A stretch of 64,000 bases of DNA, taken from contig JAJQJQ010000023.1 in NCBI GenBank assembly GCA_028622995.1, forward strand, positions 2,790,001 through 2,854,000, in the 5' to 3' direction. The notes below the pieces were generated by a model. The model ran no database searches, was not told the DNA's origin, and saw only the letters and a list, made by a program, of their open reading frames with translations. Positions 26,350 through 37,744 of this stretch are shown here, piece after piece. The position numbers were made by a program, and so were the translations under genes. The first letter of the stretch is position 1. Every line of letters begins with the position of its first letter. The DNA is from Panagrolaimus kolymaensis. Lineage: Eukaryota; Nematoda; Chromadorea; Rhabditida; Panagrolaimidae.

Positions 26350-27959
26350 GCTTTACTTTATTTTATTAAAAATTTATTTAAAAAGCGGTGATATCGCTTT
26401 TATTGCTGCAATCACGGCAGAGCGACTTTATTCACCAAACAAATATCTAGCTCCATTAAATTTCCACGCGGGGTTGGATATTGATTTCTCAAATAGTGAA
26501 CCAAGTTCATTTGTTGAGGTTTGCGCTTTCGAATATTTGAATTTTTCTCCGCTTACGTTATTATTATTATTGCGTACATTTAAATTTGCTTATACTTTTC
26601 TTTTCAGGTTTACAGCGGAGGAAGTCCATTGGTTGCTTTACTTTCATATTCTGATCTACCACCATCTCCAAGCAGAAATTGGTCTACAGAAAAGATGGAA
26701 GATATTTTACCTCTTGGTACACCTCATACTAATAACATGAAAACTCAAAGTTTTGCTATTACTGAGGTTAGAACTCTCAAACATTCTCATACATGGGTCA
26801 TCAAGGGCTTTAGTCAATGTGAATGTCGATATCTGGAAACTATGGTATGTTTTTTTATATCTAAACTTACCTTGTATATATTTATTATTTTTTTAGCCGT
26901 CTATTCCTAATCTTGATGCATCAAAGCATACATTCCGTGTTCGTCTTCATCCTCAAGGAAACAAAGAATCAAACAAGGATTTTTGCTTCTTCCAAGTCTT
27001 CTCTCAAACCACTTTGAAGTATCGTGCCAAATTTACGGTAGCAAATGTTCGTGGGGATGAACTTCCAGCAACCGTTTATAACGGCACTCAACAACTTAAT
27101 GGGTACTTCGAGTACATTCGTCGTGAACAATTGATCCAACATATTCAACCTCAAGATGAAATCAAGCTATCGCTTACACTTACAATTGTTCAAGATACTG
27201 TAACTCGTAATGCTTCTCTTGATCCTTATCCTGCTGTCAATCCTGAAGCAACTACTCGTGCTCTGGCAAAGCAATTGGGTGAACATTTCAAAGATCCTCA
27301 ATTTACCGACTTCACCATTAAATGCATGGATTCATCTAAAGTTCAACGGGAAATCAAATGTCACAAGTTTATTTTATACAGTCGTTCGAAGGTTTTTCGT
27401 GCCATGCTTCAATCACACACAATGGAATACAAGAACTCTGAAGTCAAGTTCAATGATATTGAATATGAAGTCTGTTTTGTGTTTAAGATATCTTTATACT
27501 AACTCTTTGTTTTTCAGATTATGAATGTCTTTATTGATTTTCTCTACTCTGGCAACTTTACCAAAGTATCTCGAGATTATCAAATTGTTCAAGAACTTCT
27601 TAAACTTGGTGATCGCTTTGAAGTTATGGAACTCAGAGAAGCTTCTGAAAACTCTCTTCGTCAACAATTGAACAATGAAAATGTTTGTGAAATTTTACAA
27701 ATTGCTGATCTTCATAACACAAAGCTTCTTAAGCGTGAATGTCTTCGATTCATTTGTAACAACACTGCAGATGTCTTAAGAGTTCGTTATTTTCATAATA
27801 GTATTTTTTCTTATTCTTTTTTTTTTTCAGACTGAAAACTGGTCCCAACTATCAATTAATTGTCCTGATCTCGTTACCGCATGCATGTCTCATATGGTCA
27901 AAGCTGATGAACCCGATGATGATTCTGCACCTTCACAAAAGAAGATTCGCCTAATGTAA
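26350..27959 (+). CDS. MATH-BTB protein (MEL-26/SPOP-like cullin-3 adaptor)
   Basis: Exons 26350?-26518, 26608-26844, 26897-27469, 27518-27781 and 27831-27959 stay in frame. The MATH domain begins at HTWVIKGFSQC and includes RVRLHPQGNKESNKDF and YRAKFTVANVRGDE. The BTB domain includes FTDFTIKC, IKCHKFILYSRSKVFRAML and NVFIDFLYSGN, followed by a BACK-like NENVCEILQIADLH. The C-terminus is basic (KKIRLM). These proteins recruit substrates to CUL3 ubiquitin ligases. The first in-frame ATG is 26695 (371 residues), but coding-like sequence (GLDIDFSNSEPSSFVEVYSG) extends upstream with no ATG after an in-frame stop at 26249. An unseen 5' exon is likely. Confidence 0.88.
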
Positions 27960-28725
27960 TATAAACTTGTTATTTTTGCATCATCACCCTTATGTGTATT
28001 TGATTCTTGTGTATACTGGGTATAAATATAAATTCCTTTTACGTTTTATTAACCTTAGAAATAAATATTCTTCATGTTTTCTTTAGTGTTTGTTTTTGCA
28101 TATTTTTCAGAATCTTCTCTATGTTGTGTTTGTTTGGACATGAAAAAAAGAAAATCGTGATTAAAAAAAATCGATTGACTTTTATAAGTACTAAAGCCAA
28201 ATGGATACCTCGACATATTGATTGAATGGGCTACAGATAGTACGAAAAGAACAAAGTCTAAATATTGTTTAGTCAAAATAATGCAATCAATGGACTTTGA
28301 CCGATGCCATAAACAACCGGACGCACGTTTGTATTTGTTTAACCACCAAAGAGAAAGGAATGAAAATGTGGATAAATGATTTTTAATTACCACTAAAATA
28401 GTGAAAGAGTGATTTTCATTTGAAAGGGTGGTTTTCGATTGTCGTCATTGTAAGAAAGACACGTGGTGTTTCAAACGTAAGCAAGAGCGGAATTCGTCTG
28501 ACTGCCCTTCAAGCAACATATTGGCGAAAACATCATAGATTGAAAGGAGAAAGTCCTAACGCGAGGTTCAAAAAAACATCCAACCTTTTTTTACTTAATC
28601 ATTTTCCAACTTTGTATTCGCGAATTGCGACCACTAAATTATCCCATTTAATTTATGCTTTTGAACTTTTATAATTTTTTAATTTAACTTTTTTATAGCC
28701 AAGAAAACATTTGAAGCAACTGAAG
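27960..28725. other. Non-coding spacer with a possible trans-splice site
   Basis: 3' region of the MATH-BTB gene and 5' region of VLCAD. TTTTTATAG ending near 28698, 28 bp before the VLCAD ATG, is a good spliced-leader acceptor candidate. The ORF at 28420-28674 has no ATG at its start and no family. Confidence 0.5.
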
Positions 28726-30910
28726 ATGCTTAACAAACTTTCTTCTTTTCATCAACTTCGAGTTGTTCCATTCAATGGAGCTTCAAGATATTTAGCTACA
28801 GCTGCTGCGGCTGCTGCTACTAAAAAAGAAGAAACTCCACAAAAAGCTTTACGCCCTGAAGATTCTAAATCATTTTGCATGAATTTATTCCGTGGAAAGC
28901 CCATCTATGAACAAGCTTTCCCATATCCTATCGATCTCACGGAGGAACGACGTGAAATGCTTCAAATGGTTCTTGGACCTACTGAAAAATTCTTGGAAGA
29001 AGTTAATAATCCTTTCAAGTTAGTTTTTAAAATCTTTTGAAAGCTTATTATACCAAATTTTAGAAACGATCAAAATGCATCAATCCCCGAAGAAGTTATC
29101 AAACAATTTGCTGAACTTGGTGCTTTTGGAGCTTTAGTTCCTGAGGAGTATGAAGGCGCAGGAATGAACAATACTCAAATGGCTCGTCTTGCTGAAATTG
29201 TTGGAGGGAACGACCTTGGACTTGGAGTTATGATGGGTGCTCATCAATCTATTGGTTATAAAGGAATATTACTTTATGGCAATGAAGCGCAAAAGAAAAA
29301 ATATCTTCCTGATTTAGCAACAGGAAGAAAATTTGCATCTTTCGCTTTAACTGAACCCGGAAGCGGCTCAGATGCTAATGTAAGAGAGGCTTTTATCTTT
29401 GGTTTTACTTAATTTTTAATAACTTTAGTCAATTCGCACCCGAGCTGAACTTTCCCCTGATGGCAAACATTATGTTATTAATGGTGGTAAATGTTGGATT
29501 AGCAATGGCGGTTTTGCTCAAATCTTTACTGTCTTTGCCCAAACTCCCGTTAAACAAGCTGATGGATCAACCAAAGACAGAGTTTCTGCTTTCATTGTTG
29601 AACGTGATTTCGGTGGAGTTACTTCAGGGCCGGGTGAAAAGAAAATGGGCATAAAGGGTTCCAACACTGTTGAAGTGCATTTTGATAATTGTAAAGTACC
29701 CGTAGAAAATCTCATTGGTGGTGAAGGAAATGGTTTTAAAGTTGCTATGAATATTCTAAATAATGGAAGATTCGGTATACCCGCTGCATGTACCGGTAAT
29801 TATTTACGATTTATATTTTTGCGACATTTTTTTGTTAGCTATTTCTGAAAAGTCTGAAAAGCTTCACAGATTTAAAGCCCTGCTGCAAATAAAAGAATAG
29901 TATAAATTTTTAGGCGCGATGAAATACTGTATTCAAAAAACCATCGATCATGTTTCATCTCGAACTCAATTCGGTAAAAAGATTATGGAATTTGGAGATG
30001 TTCAAGAAAAACTTGCGGATATGATTGTACGTCATTATGCAACTGAATCAATAGTTTATATGCTCGCAGCCAATATGGATAAAGGAGTATTAGATTATCA
30101 ACTTGAAGCAGCTATTGGAAAAGTTGCAGCATCAGATAATGCTTGGGTTGTTTGTGATAATGCTATTCAACTTCATGGTGGCATGGGTTTTATGACTGAA
30201 ACAGGATTGGAACGAGTTCTTCGAGATTTAAGAATTTTCAGAATTTTTGAAGGAGCTAATGATGTTTTAAAACTTTTTATTTCGTTAACTGGAGCTCAAC
30301 ACGCTGGAAAACATCTCCAACAAGTAAGCTTTAGACAAAGTTGCTAAAAAATAATTGCATTTGTTTTAGCTTGCAAAAGATATTAAAGGTGGCGGACTTT
30401 CAACTTTATTTGGCGAAGTTAAACGGCGAACTCTTGGTGATAGTTCTGGAGCTGAACTCACTACCCTCGTTCACCCTGATCTTAAAAGTCAAGCTAATGA
30501 AGTTGCAGCAGTAGTTAAAGAATTTGGAAAAACCGTTGAATCCTTATTAGCAAAACATCGCAAAGGAGTCATTGGTTAGTTTTTTTACTTTAAACCGATG
30601 ACATTTCTTTTAATCTTTATTTTAAGATCGTCAATACGAACTCACTCGAGTTGCAAATGCTGACATTGATATTTATAGTATGGTTTGCGTTCTTTCCCGT
30701 GCAACATATTCCCTCTCTAAATCTGGAGGAGAAAATACACATGAAAAGAAAATCGTTGAACTTTTTGTTCGTCAAGCAGTTCGTCGAGTTCGAGAAAATC
30801 TTTCTCGCGTAAATGCCAGCGATGAAACTGAAGTTAGTCTTCTTGCGCAACTTTCAAATGATGTATGCAGCAATCATGGCCTCGTCCGCCAACATCCTCT
30901 TGATGTTTAA
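28726..30910 (+). CDS. ACADVL: Very-long-chain acyl-CoA dehydrogenase, mitochondrial
   Basis: Six exons (28726-29018, 29064-29379, 29429-29795, 29914-30323, 30370-30574, 30627-30910) encode 624 residues. The enzyme does the first, FAD-dependent step of mitochondrial beta-oxidation of long acyl-CoAs. A presequence ([12 protein letters not shown] and an Ala-rich run) is followed by the ACAD fold: [13 protein letters not shown] (FAD/substrate loop), [44 protein letters not shown] and [11 protein letters not shown], whose Glu is the expected catalytic base. The extra C-terminal domain of about 180 residues typical of VLCAD and ACAD9, and used for membrane binding, is present. ATG 28726 gives the presequence directly. 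Confidence 0.95.
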
Positions 30911-31397
30911 TAAAATTCCTTTAGCTAGAGGTTATTGTATTTTATGTGATATACTTGTATTTATATAACAGGGTTAAATATTTTTATTATTTTTTTTGCC
31001 ATTTATCTTTTCTTGTCACTGCAATTGATTGACTGAAATAAATTTTTTGATTTATTTTTTTAATATTCAAAGACTTGAGTTAAGAAAATAAGGTATAGAA
31101 TATGTAGTTTGCGTTGTATTCTTGTGTTGTTCTTATTGCCTTATCAAGAAATGGACATAATTAAAAGTCAGCCATTTTGAGTTTTTTTAAACAAGAAGAA
31201 AGTTGTTTAATCGATTGCGGTTTGAAATTTTTGCTTTTGGACTTTGCAATAGCCTTTTCGTATTTCACAAATTACTGTAGTTGAAGCTTATTTTCTCATT
31301 TTTTTGTGATGTGTTAATTTTGTCACTATCTTAATTTTTTATTTGGAACTTTTTAGAAAAAAATTAAATGATTTAATCAATTTTTAGTTTACTGAAA
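30911..31397. other. Spacer between VLCAD and MaoC genes
   Basis: 487 bp without a gene. TTTTTAG ending at 31387, ten bases before the MaoC ATG, is a likely spliced-leader acceptor. Confidence 0.5.
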
Positions 31398-32361
31398 ATG
31401 AATTCTGAACTCGCTAAAAAACATCATCCTCAACCCGAAACATTTTCATACACTATTCGTGATGCTATTCTTTACGCTCTTGGAAGTGGGTTTTCATTTA
31501 TGTAGTTTAAAACACTAATCTAAACATTTTAAGTTGGTGCAAAAGCCACAGATCTTCAATGGACTTATGAATCCAATGATGAGTTTCACGTTTTCCCTAC
31601 ATTCGTAATCGCTCCTGGTCTTTTATCAAATTCACTTGGAGATTGGCCAGGTATATCTGAAAAGCAATTTTAACCAATTTTAAAAATTCAACTCCATTTT
31701 AGGTGTAAAATTTGATCTCACTCGAATCCTCCATGGTGAACAATATATTGAGGTATTTGAACCTCTTCCACTTGATGGAGAACTTCTTTCCACGGTTCGA
31801 GTCGCAGATATCATTGATAAAGGATCTGGAGCTTTGATTCTCACCGACATCAACATTTCTGATAAACGTTCTGGCAAAAAAATAGCGTATCTTCAAATGG
31901 CAACTTTCCAAGTTGGTGGCGGAAATTTTGGTGGTGCTAAAAATTCATCAGCCGCTATAAGTGGTGTCCCTGCTCCCAAACGCAATCCTGATAAGACTTA
32001 TGAAGAAAAACTTTCGAAAGATCAAGCAGCCCTTTACCGATTGGGTTCGAGAGATATGAATCCATTACACATTGATCCAATGTTCGCACAAATGGGCGGC
32101 TTTAAGGAACCCATCCTTCATGGAATGTGCTCATTAGGCTTTTCCACACGTCACGTAATTGAAACATTTGCTGAAGGTGATGCTCGCAAATTCAAAGCTG
32201 TTAAAGCTCGATTCACTTCTCCCGTTAGTCTGGGTTCAACCTTGATTACAGAAATGTGGAAAGAAGGAAATCGAATTCATTTTCAAACTAAAGTAAAAGA
32301 AACTGGTAAAAATGTGATTAATAATGCTTATGTTGATTTAATTGATGAAAGCAAATTGTAA
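31398..32361 (+). CDS. maoc-1: Peroxisomal MaoC-type enoyl-CoA hydratase 2
   Basis: Three exons (31398-31485, 31534-31650, 31703-32361) give 287 residues. It matches the hydratase-2 part of the peroxisomal multifunctional enzyme: the N-terminal half-hotdog has DAILYALGIGAK and FVIAPGLL; the C-terminal half has YRLGSRDMNPLHIDPMFAQM with the catalytic Asp and His, then HGMCSLGF. The last three residues are SKL, a textbook PTS1 signal, so it works in peroxisomes on trans-2-enoyl-CoA. No dehydrogenase or SCP2 domain is attached, as in stand-alone nematode MaoC proteins. It follows VLCAD in the same orientation. Confidence 0.93.
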
Positions 32362-34719
32362 ATTTTCTTTTTAAAAGTTTACTTCAAATAAATTAGATAT
32401 GTAAAAACTTATGGTAGTCATTAAGCTTCAAAAAACGAAAAAATTATCAGGTGCTTTAAAAAAAATTCAAAGCAAAAATGTGCAAAAAACAAAGCATTTT
32501 TTAAACGACTGAATAACTTTATTTTTCACAGAAAACTACTAAACAAACAAAAGATAAAATTTTTTAAATATGGCGTTAAAAATTATTACAAATGAACGCT
32601 TTGAAAAATTCCCAAAAGCAACCAAGCAAATAAATCAAATTTATGTATAACATTCTTAAACAAAGATTTTTCTGTTATGGAAAATTTATATTACTGTCAT
32701 TTTTAAGGTTTAGACTTCATTTAAAAAAAAGTGTCGAGAAAGAAAGTTTTCAATTAGGATAATTGCGTGATTTTTGCCACTCTTTTTTTACTTGCTTTCT
32801 TGATAGCCACAATCGTTATTCGCTCAATTGTTACTTTCTTCAAACTCATTACTTTATTTCTTTCTTCTTTGTTCTTTCATTGTTTTCATCCTTTTTTTTC
32901 GTGCATCGTTATTTTCAAAATGATTCTGTTCAATTTTATTCTGGCATAAATCAATCTTTATTTTATTTGATTCTACTTTAAGCTGACACTTTAATTTTTT
33001 TTTAAAGGCGAGAAAGCCTCATTCAATTGTTTAATAGCGACATTTGGCTTTTTTAATCAAAAGCGCAATATTTTTTTGTTATTGCTGATTTTTGAAAATT
33101 GGTGCTTGTTGTACTCGTGATTATTAAAATTAGAGGCCTATTATAATACTGGATTGTAAAACTTTATTGTAACAAAACAAAATGGACGATATGGTAGCGT
33201 ATCACATGATATATTTTTTCTTACATATCCCTTTGTTTTCACGTTACGTCAAAATGTTATTTAAAAAATGCTTCCTTTAACCTTACAATTTTTTTATAGT
33301 TAAATCAATATTTTGTCATTTTTCAGGAAGGCTTTTTCCTCCTCTAATCTTTGTCCCATGTTAGTGTTTGTTTAATTGCCAAACGCCGACGTCTTTTTTT
33401 TCTTCGTTGCTCTGTTTTCTTCTTTGCAGCATCTGGTCTTGATTTTGGAAGTTAAATGGCGCAGCAATCTTTTCTTTTGCCCCATATTTCCCGAGTTTTT
33501 TCTACAACCAAAACTCAAGCTTCATTTTGTTAATCCTTTATTTTATTGAGTTTTGATCAAGGATTTGGTTATGTCATGTCTGTAGGAAGGTTGAATGTCA
33601 AAGTTTGGTTTTTGCATGCTAATTTAATTTTATTAATTTGTTAAAAAAATAACTGGTACTTAAAATTTTCTGCTTTCCAACAATATCATGCCTATGGCAA
33701 CTTTCTTTGAAACATCCATAAAATCTCAGCATCATCAAATTCCAATGACTCATAAATATAAATTAAATTTGAGTGGGATATTCAACATTTTTATTGACAT
33801 CCAATAAATTTCCAATATATGTATGTCAAAAAATACTTTATAACTTTCCAAAAACCTTACATTTATTTTTTTATCCCCAAAAACGCCTCCTCAAAATTTT
33901 TAACTTTCCTCTCTCTCTCGGTCTTCTAAAAAATTTTAACACATGTTTTTTTAAGGATATCATTAAAAGTCCATTTAAAACTAACAAAAACATATTTTCA
34001 CATCCATAACTTTTATGCATTCTTTTTTACTTTTTTTTGATTCAAACACAAAAACTTGCTTTTGGTTCCCAAAGAAAAAACCAAAAGACAAAGCCAATAT
34101 ATCCCTGAGCGGCATTCCTTTGGTTGAATTTTTCCCCCGTTCTTTTTTAAAGTTAGAAATATTCTTTTTCTTTCATTTCAGCTCAAAAAAAAGTCATAGC
34201 CACAGTAGTCATTCATCATATGCTTACTTCCATCCATCCCCACACACATTTATTCTCCATCCCAATAGTTCCAAACCTCCCACGAGAACTTGGTCTTCCT
34301 TTCAGCACCGATTCTATCATGCTTCTCTACTTTTTTACACTTTTTTTCCACCAACCTCTCTTCGCCTCCTCCATTTTTGGGCATTTTTTTGTTTACTCCT
34401 ATCAAAAATGGCAGATTTTTTTCGATGAAGGCATTCAAAGGAGAGAATCCGCTTTTAACAAAAATGAGAAGCAAGCAGCAGCAAGTGTTTGTTTGAAATT
34501 CAACTTTTTTTTGAGATTAGATTTGATTATGCGATTATTCCTTTTTTTCCCTTGATGTGAACAAAAAGCTTTAACTAACTGCTGTCGTCCTCTTCTTTTT
34601 GCGCTTCATCTTTCTTTTTTTATTTTTTAAACTTCGTTTTCATTGTTTTAGCCCATTTTTTAAAAGGCTGTTGAATGGCAAATGTTTTTTAAAATTTAAT
34701 TATTGAAGAAGAAAAAAAT
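32362..34719. other. 2.4-kb pyrimidine-rich non-coding region
   Basis: Strong T/C bias on the + strand from about 32750 to 34650. Several ORFs here (for example 34015-34428) are Phe/Leu/Ser-rich artefacts of that bias. It probably carries regulatory DNA for the channel gene that follows. Confidence 0.6.
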
Positions 34720-37278
34720 ATGATTTATTTGAAAAGAATTTTATTATTATATTTATTATTTGATCTTATTATTTTTGTTCAAACCACTCCTGATTCCACT
34801 GGATATTTATTGACAAGTGCTGGAGGTGGACATAATGAAGTAATTTTTTACTTTTTGATTATTTTATTGGCCATCATCAAATACCTAAATGTTCCTAATA
34901 ACAGGAACAAAGTTTGCTAATCGTTCAAAGCATTTTTTTTCCGAAGAAATTTACAATTTAATTTTTGTATCGTTCTTTTTTTACAGCCTAATCAAGAACC
35001 AACCGATGATGGTTCTGAAGCATTCTTCAATGAAGAATATGACTTTGCTGAAGAGGATTATATGGAACCTGGGATATCCCAAGCTGCTCCTTCCCGCCAA
35101 AGGAATCGACCATCATCGGGTCAAGCCCAATTAAATTTTGGTGATTCCAATTCCATGTTGGATAAAGAAACCATTTTCGAACAAGGGTATGTTGATTAAA
35201 ATTTTAAATTTCATATTCTAAGATTATAGCAAATTTTAAATAATTCATTTCAGCAAACAAATAGGAACATATGGGTGAGCAAATTACCGTAATATAAAGT
35301 TGTGTTTTGTATACCTTTAAAAAAATATTTCCTATACTTTTGTTTAGTTTTTCCACACTTTCCATTTCTTTAAAAAGTTTTTTTAATTCTTAACATCGTT
35401 GGTTAATTTTGTGAACGTATAAGAAATACGGTTTATAAAGCACTGCTTAATTACACACATGCTTTTAAAAAATGTTGCTCAAGAAAAGCTTTCTATCACT
35501 CAGTTCATATCTCTTTATTTTTTGTTTAAAAAAACAAAACTATCCAATAATCTTTATTGCTTTTTTTTTAGGGAAACTCGTGATTTTCTTGCATTTTTGA
35601 GGCGAATAAAATATGATCACAGACAGTGTCCGGATGTTCAAGGAAAATCTGTGGACATTGATGTTTCCATTGTTGTTAGTAATATTCGAGCGGTATCTGA
35701 AGTTACTATGGTAAGGCAATTTTGCTTGAAGAGCCTTGAAATAAATTTTAACTTTTATGTTACAAACCAGCATCTTTTGTTTTTAGGATTACGCTCTTGA
35801 ATTATTTTATCGTGAAACTTGGACTGATCCGAGGCTGCAATATGACAAAGCTTTATTTAAAAATAAAACTGAATTAGCTTTGCATGAATCATACACGAAT
35901 TTTTTATGGCACCCTGATACATTTATGCCGAATGCAATAGCATCCAAAAATCCAATGAAGCATTCTATTTCACATCGATCATTATTAAGGTTGCAAGAAA
36001 CGGGTCGAGTTCTTTACAGTCGAAGGATATCCATTGTTGCTGAATGTCCAATGGATTTAACTTTATTTCCATTTGATTCACAAGTTTGTAAACTTGGTAT
36101 TGAAAGTTGTAAGTTAATTTTTTACATTTAATGTATTCTTCTAAATCTTTTTGTGAAAATATATTTCATATCTTTGCTGCTTTTAGACGGGTATACAGCG
36201 GATCAAGTTCGCTATAAATGGTCTACAGGGGCTATCAGTTCTTTGACCCTTCTAAAGATTCGTCTACCAGATTTTCAAATTAAGCAAGCATATGTTACAA
36301 GCCAAATGGAATCATATGCAACAGGAAATTATTCACGTCTTTATGTATGTTTTCTATTTACACGTTCATCTGGTTTTTGCTTTCTTCAATTAATCATTCC
36401 ATCAACCGCTGTTGTAATCACTTCATGGGTTTCACTTTGGATGGAAAGTGAAACAGAATTTCAGGTAAGCTTATTCTTCACATAAATATTTAATATAGTA
36501 ATTGTTATATTTAGGATATGGTATCAATAATTTTAGCAATAACATTTTTAATATTTTCATATAACGAAATGATGCCTCGAGTTAGTTATATCAAAGCTAT
36601 GGATGTTTATTTGGGTGTTTGCTTTATGATTGTATTTTTATCCCTTATTAAATTATCTTTCTTTAAATATTTGAGGCAAAAATTAAAAAAATCAAGGTAG
36701 CGAAAAAGTCAATTAAAAATCTTGATAGTTAAACAATTTAAGAGATAAAGCTATGGTTCAAGGATTTCTTCCAATTTTAAGGGTTGAATCAGCGTTAGAA
36801 GGAAATGGAAGCGTTAATGCTAATGGTGTTGGATCACCAACCGGGTCAGCATTAACAGCGGATGTAGAAAATAATATTTGCAGGTGAGGCGATTGGGTTC
36901 GAGGATTAGTTCAAAGCTAATAACTTTATTACAGACGTGGAAGCTTTCAATATACAGCCGTTCCAATTCCAAATGAAGCTCAAGAAACTTCAGCTCAATT
37001 ATTTACAAGTGCAGCAAAAAATAAAACTTTAAGCAAATTTATTCCTAATTGGGAATTTACAACTCAAAGTGTTCAAAGGCTTCATTGGATATCTCAAGTA
37101 TGCTTTTTTTTCGAGACAATATTGTAACAGAGGACAAAATTAATTTAATTTTTAGATGATATTTTTCTTCTTTTTTCTAACATTTGTATTATTCTTTTTT
37201 GCAATTTATCCTAATTTACATTTTGTTCCTGCGGATCCTGCATGCTTAAACGGAGAATGGTCAGCTGAAATTCCATAA
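34720..37278 (+). CDS. Cys-loop ligand-gated ion channel subunit (LGC type), copy A
   Basis: Ten exons (34720-34839, 34987-35186, 35572-35710, 35787-36108, 36187-36464, 36515-36696, 36743-36883, 36935-37097, 37156-37278, plus the optional 35254-35274) encode 555 or 562 residues. A signal peptide and an acidic linker are followed by the ligand-binding domain ([25 protein letters not shown], Cys-loop [15 protein letters not shown]) and four TM segments ([69 protein letters not shown]). The fold and M3 match nematode GABA/glycine-like subunits. The M1-M2 linker is SETEFQD instead of the PAR motif of anion channels, so ion selectivity is uncertain. A long M3-M4 loop is present. Paralogue of the gene at 42246. 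Confidence 0.92.
35254..35274 (+). other. Candidate 21-nt in-frame microexon of channel copy A
   Basis: It is bounded by ATTTCAG and GG|GTGAGC, both strong splice sites, inside the 385-bp intron 2. Its 21 bases preserve the phase on both sides and would insert seven residues (KQIGTYG region) just before ETRDF at the start of the ligand-binding domain. Confidence 0.6.
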
Positions 37279-37531
37279 AGAAAAATTTCTTTTTAACTAA
37301 ATTAAACCCAAAATGCCGGTGAAAATAATATATAATTTTTCATGTACATAAAAACATAGTCCTTTTTTATTCCTTTTAAAAATCCAAGGTAAATAAAAAT
37401 TATTTAAAAAGATTAAGTGGTATTTTGTAAAACACGATAAAGCAAGGAAAATAACCGTTTTTGAGCTGATTTTTGAGTAGTTATACAAAATTGTGACAAT
37501 TAAGATAGGGTTTAAAAAAAGGCACTTTAAA

Positions 37532-37744
37532 TTAAGAGATTCGAGATGAACTTGAAAGATCGGTTGACGCTGCATGAGTATTTACGGATGTACTTGAAAA
37601 CATCGTCGATGATTGTGAAGAAAATGAAGAAATTGATTTAGAAAATGGTCGATAATTTGATTTTGTTGGAAATACATTCCAAATGGTATAAGCAAATATT
37701 CCAATAACAAAATTAAATAAAATAAATATCAATGTTGACATCAC
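37532..37744 (-). CDS. Possible small membrane peptide, 70 residues
   Basis: An intact ORF with ATG, a strongly hydrophobic N-terminus (STLIFILFNFVIGIFAYTIW) and a Ser/Thr-rich tail with no charge clusters. It follows a TTTCAG that could accept a spliced leader. It would be a signal-anchored small protein. No family is recognised, and a chance ORF is possible. Confidence 0.4.
   Translation of the reverse strand: MMSTLIFILFNFVIGIFAYTIWNVFPTKSNYRPFSKSISSFSSQSSTMFSSTSVNTHAASTDLSSSSRIS

Noticed and set aside
28420..28674. 84-residue ORF between MATH-BTB and VLCAD
   Set aside because: No ATG at its start, mixed basic composition, no conserved motif, and it lies in the 5' region of VLCAD.
33773..34555. 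Overlapping ORFs in three frames
   Set aside because: The Phe/Ser/Leu/His composition follows from the pyrimidine-rich DNA; no motif, no consistent frame, no splice structure.
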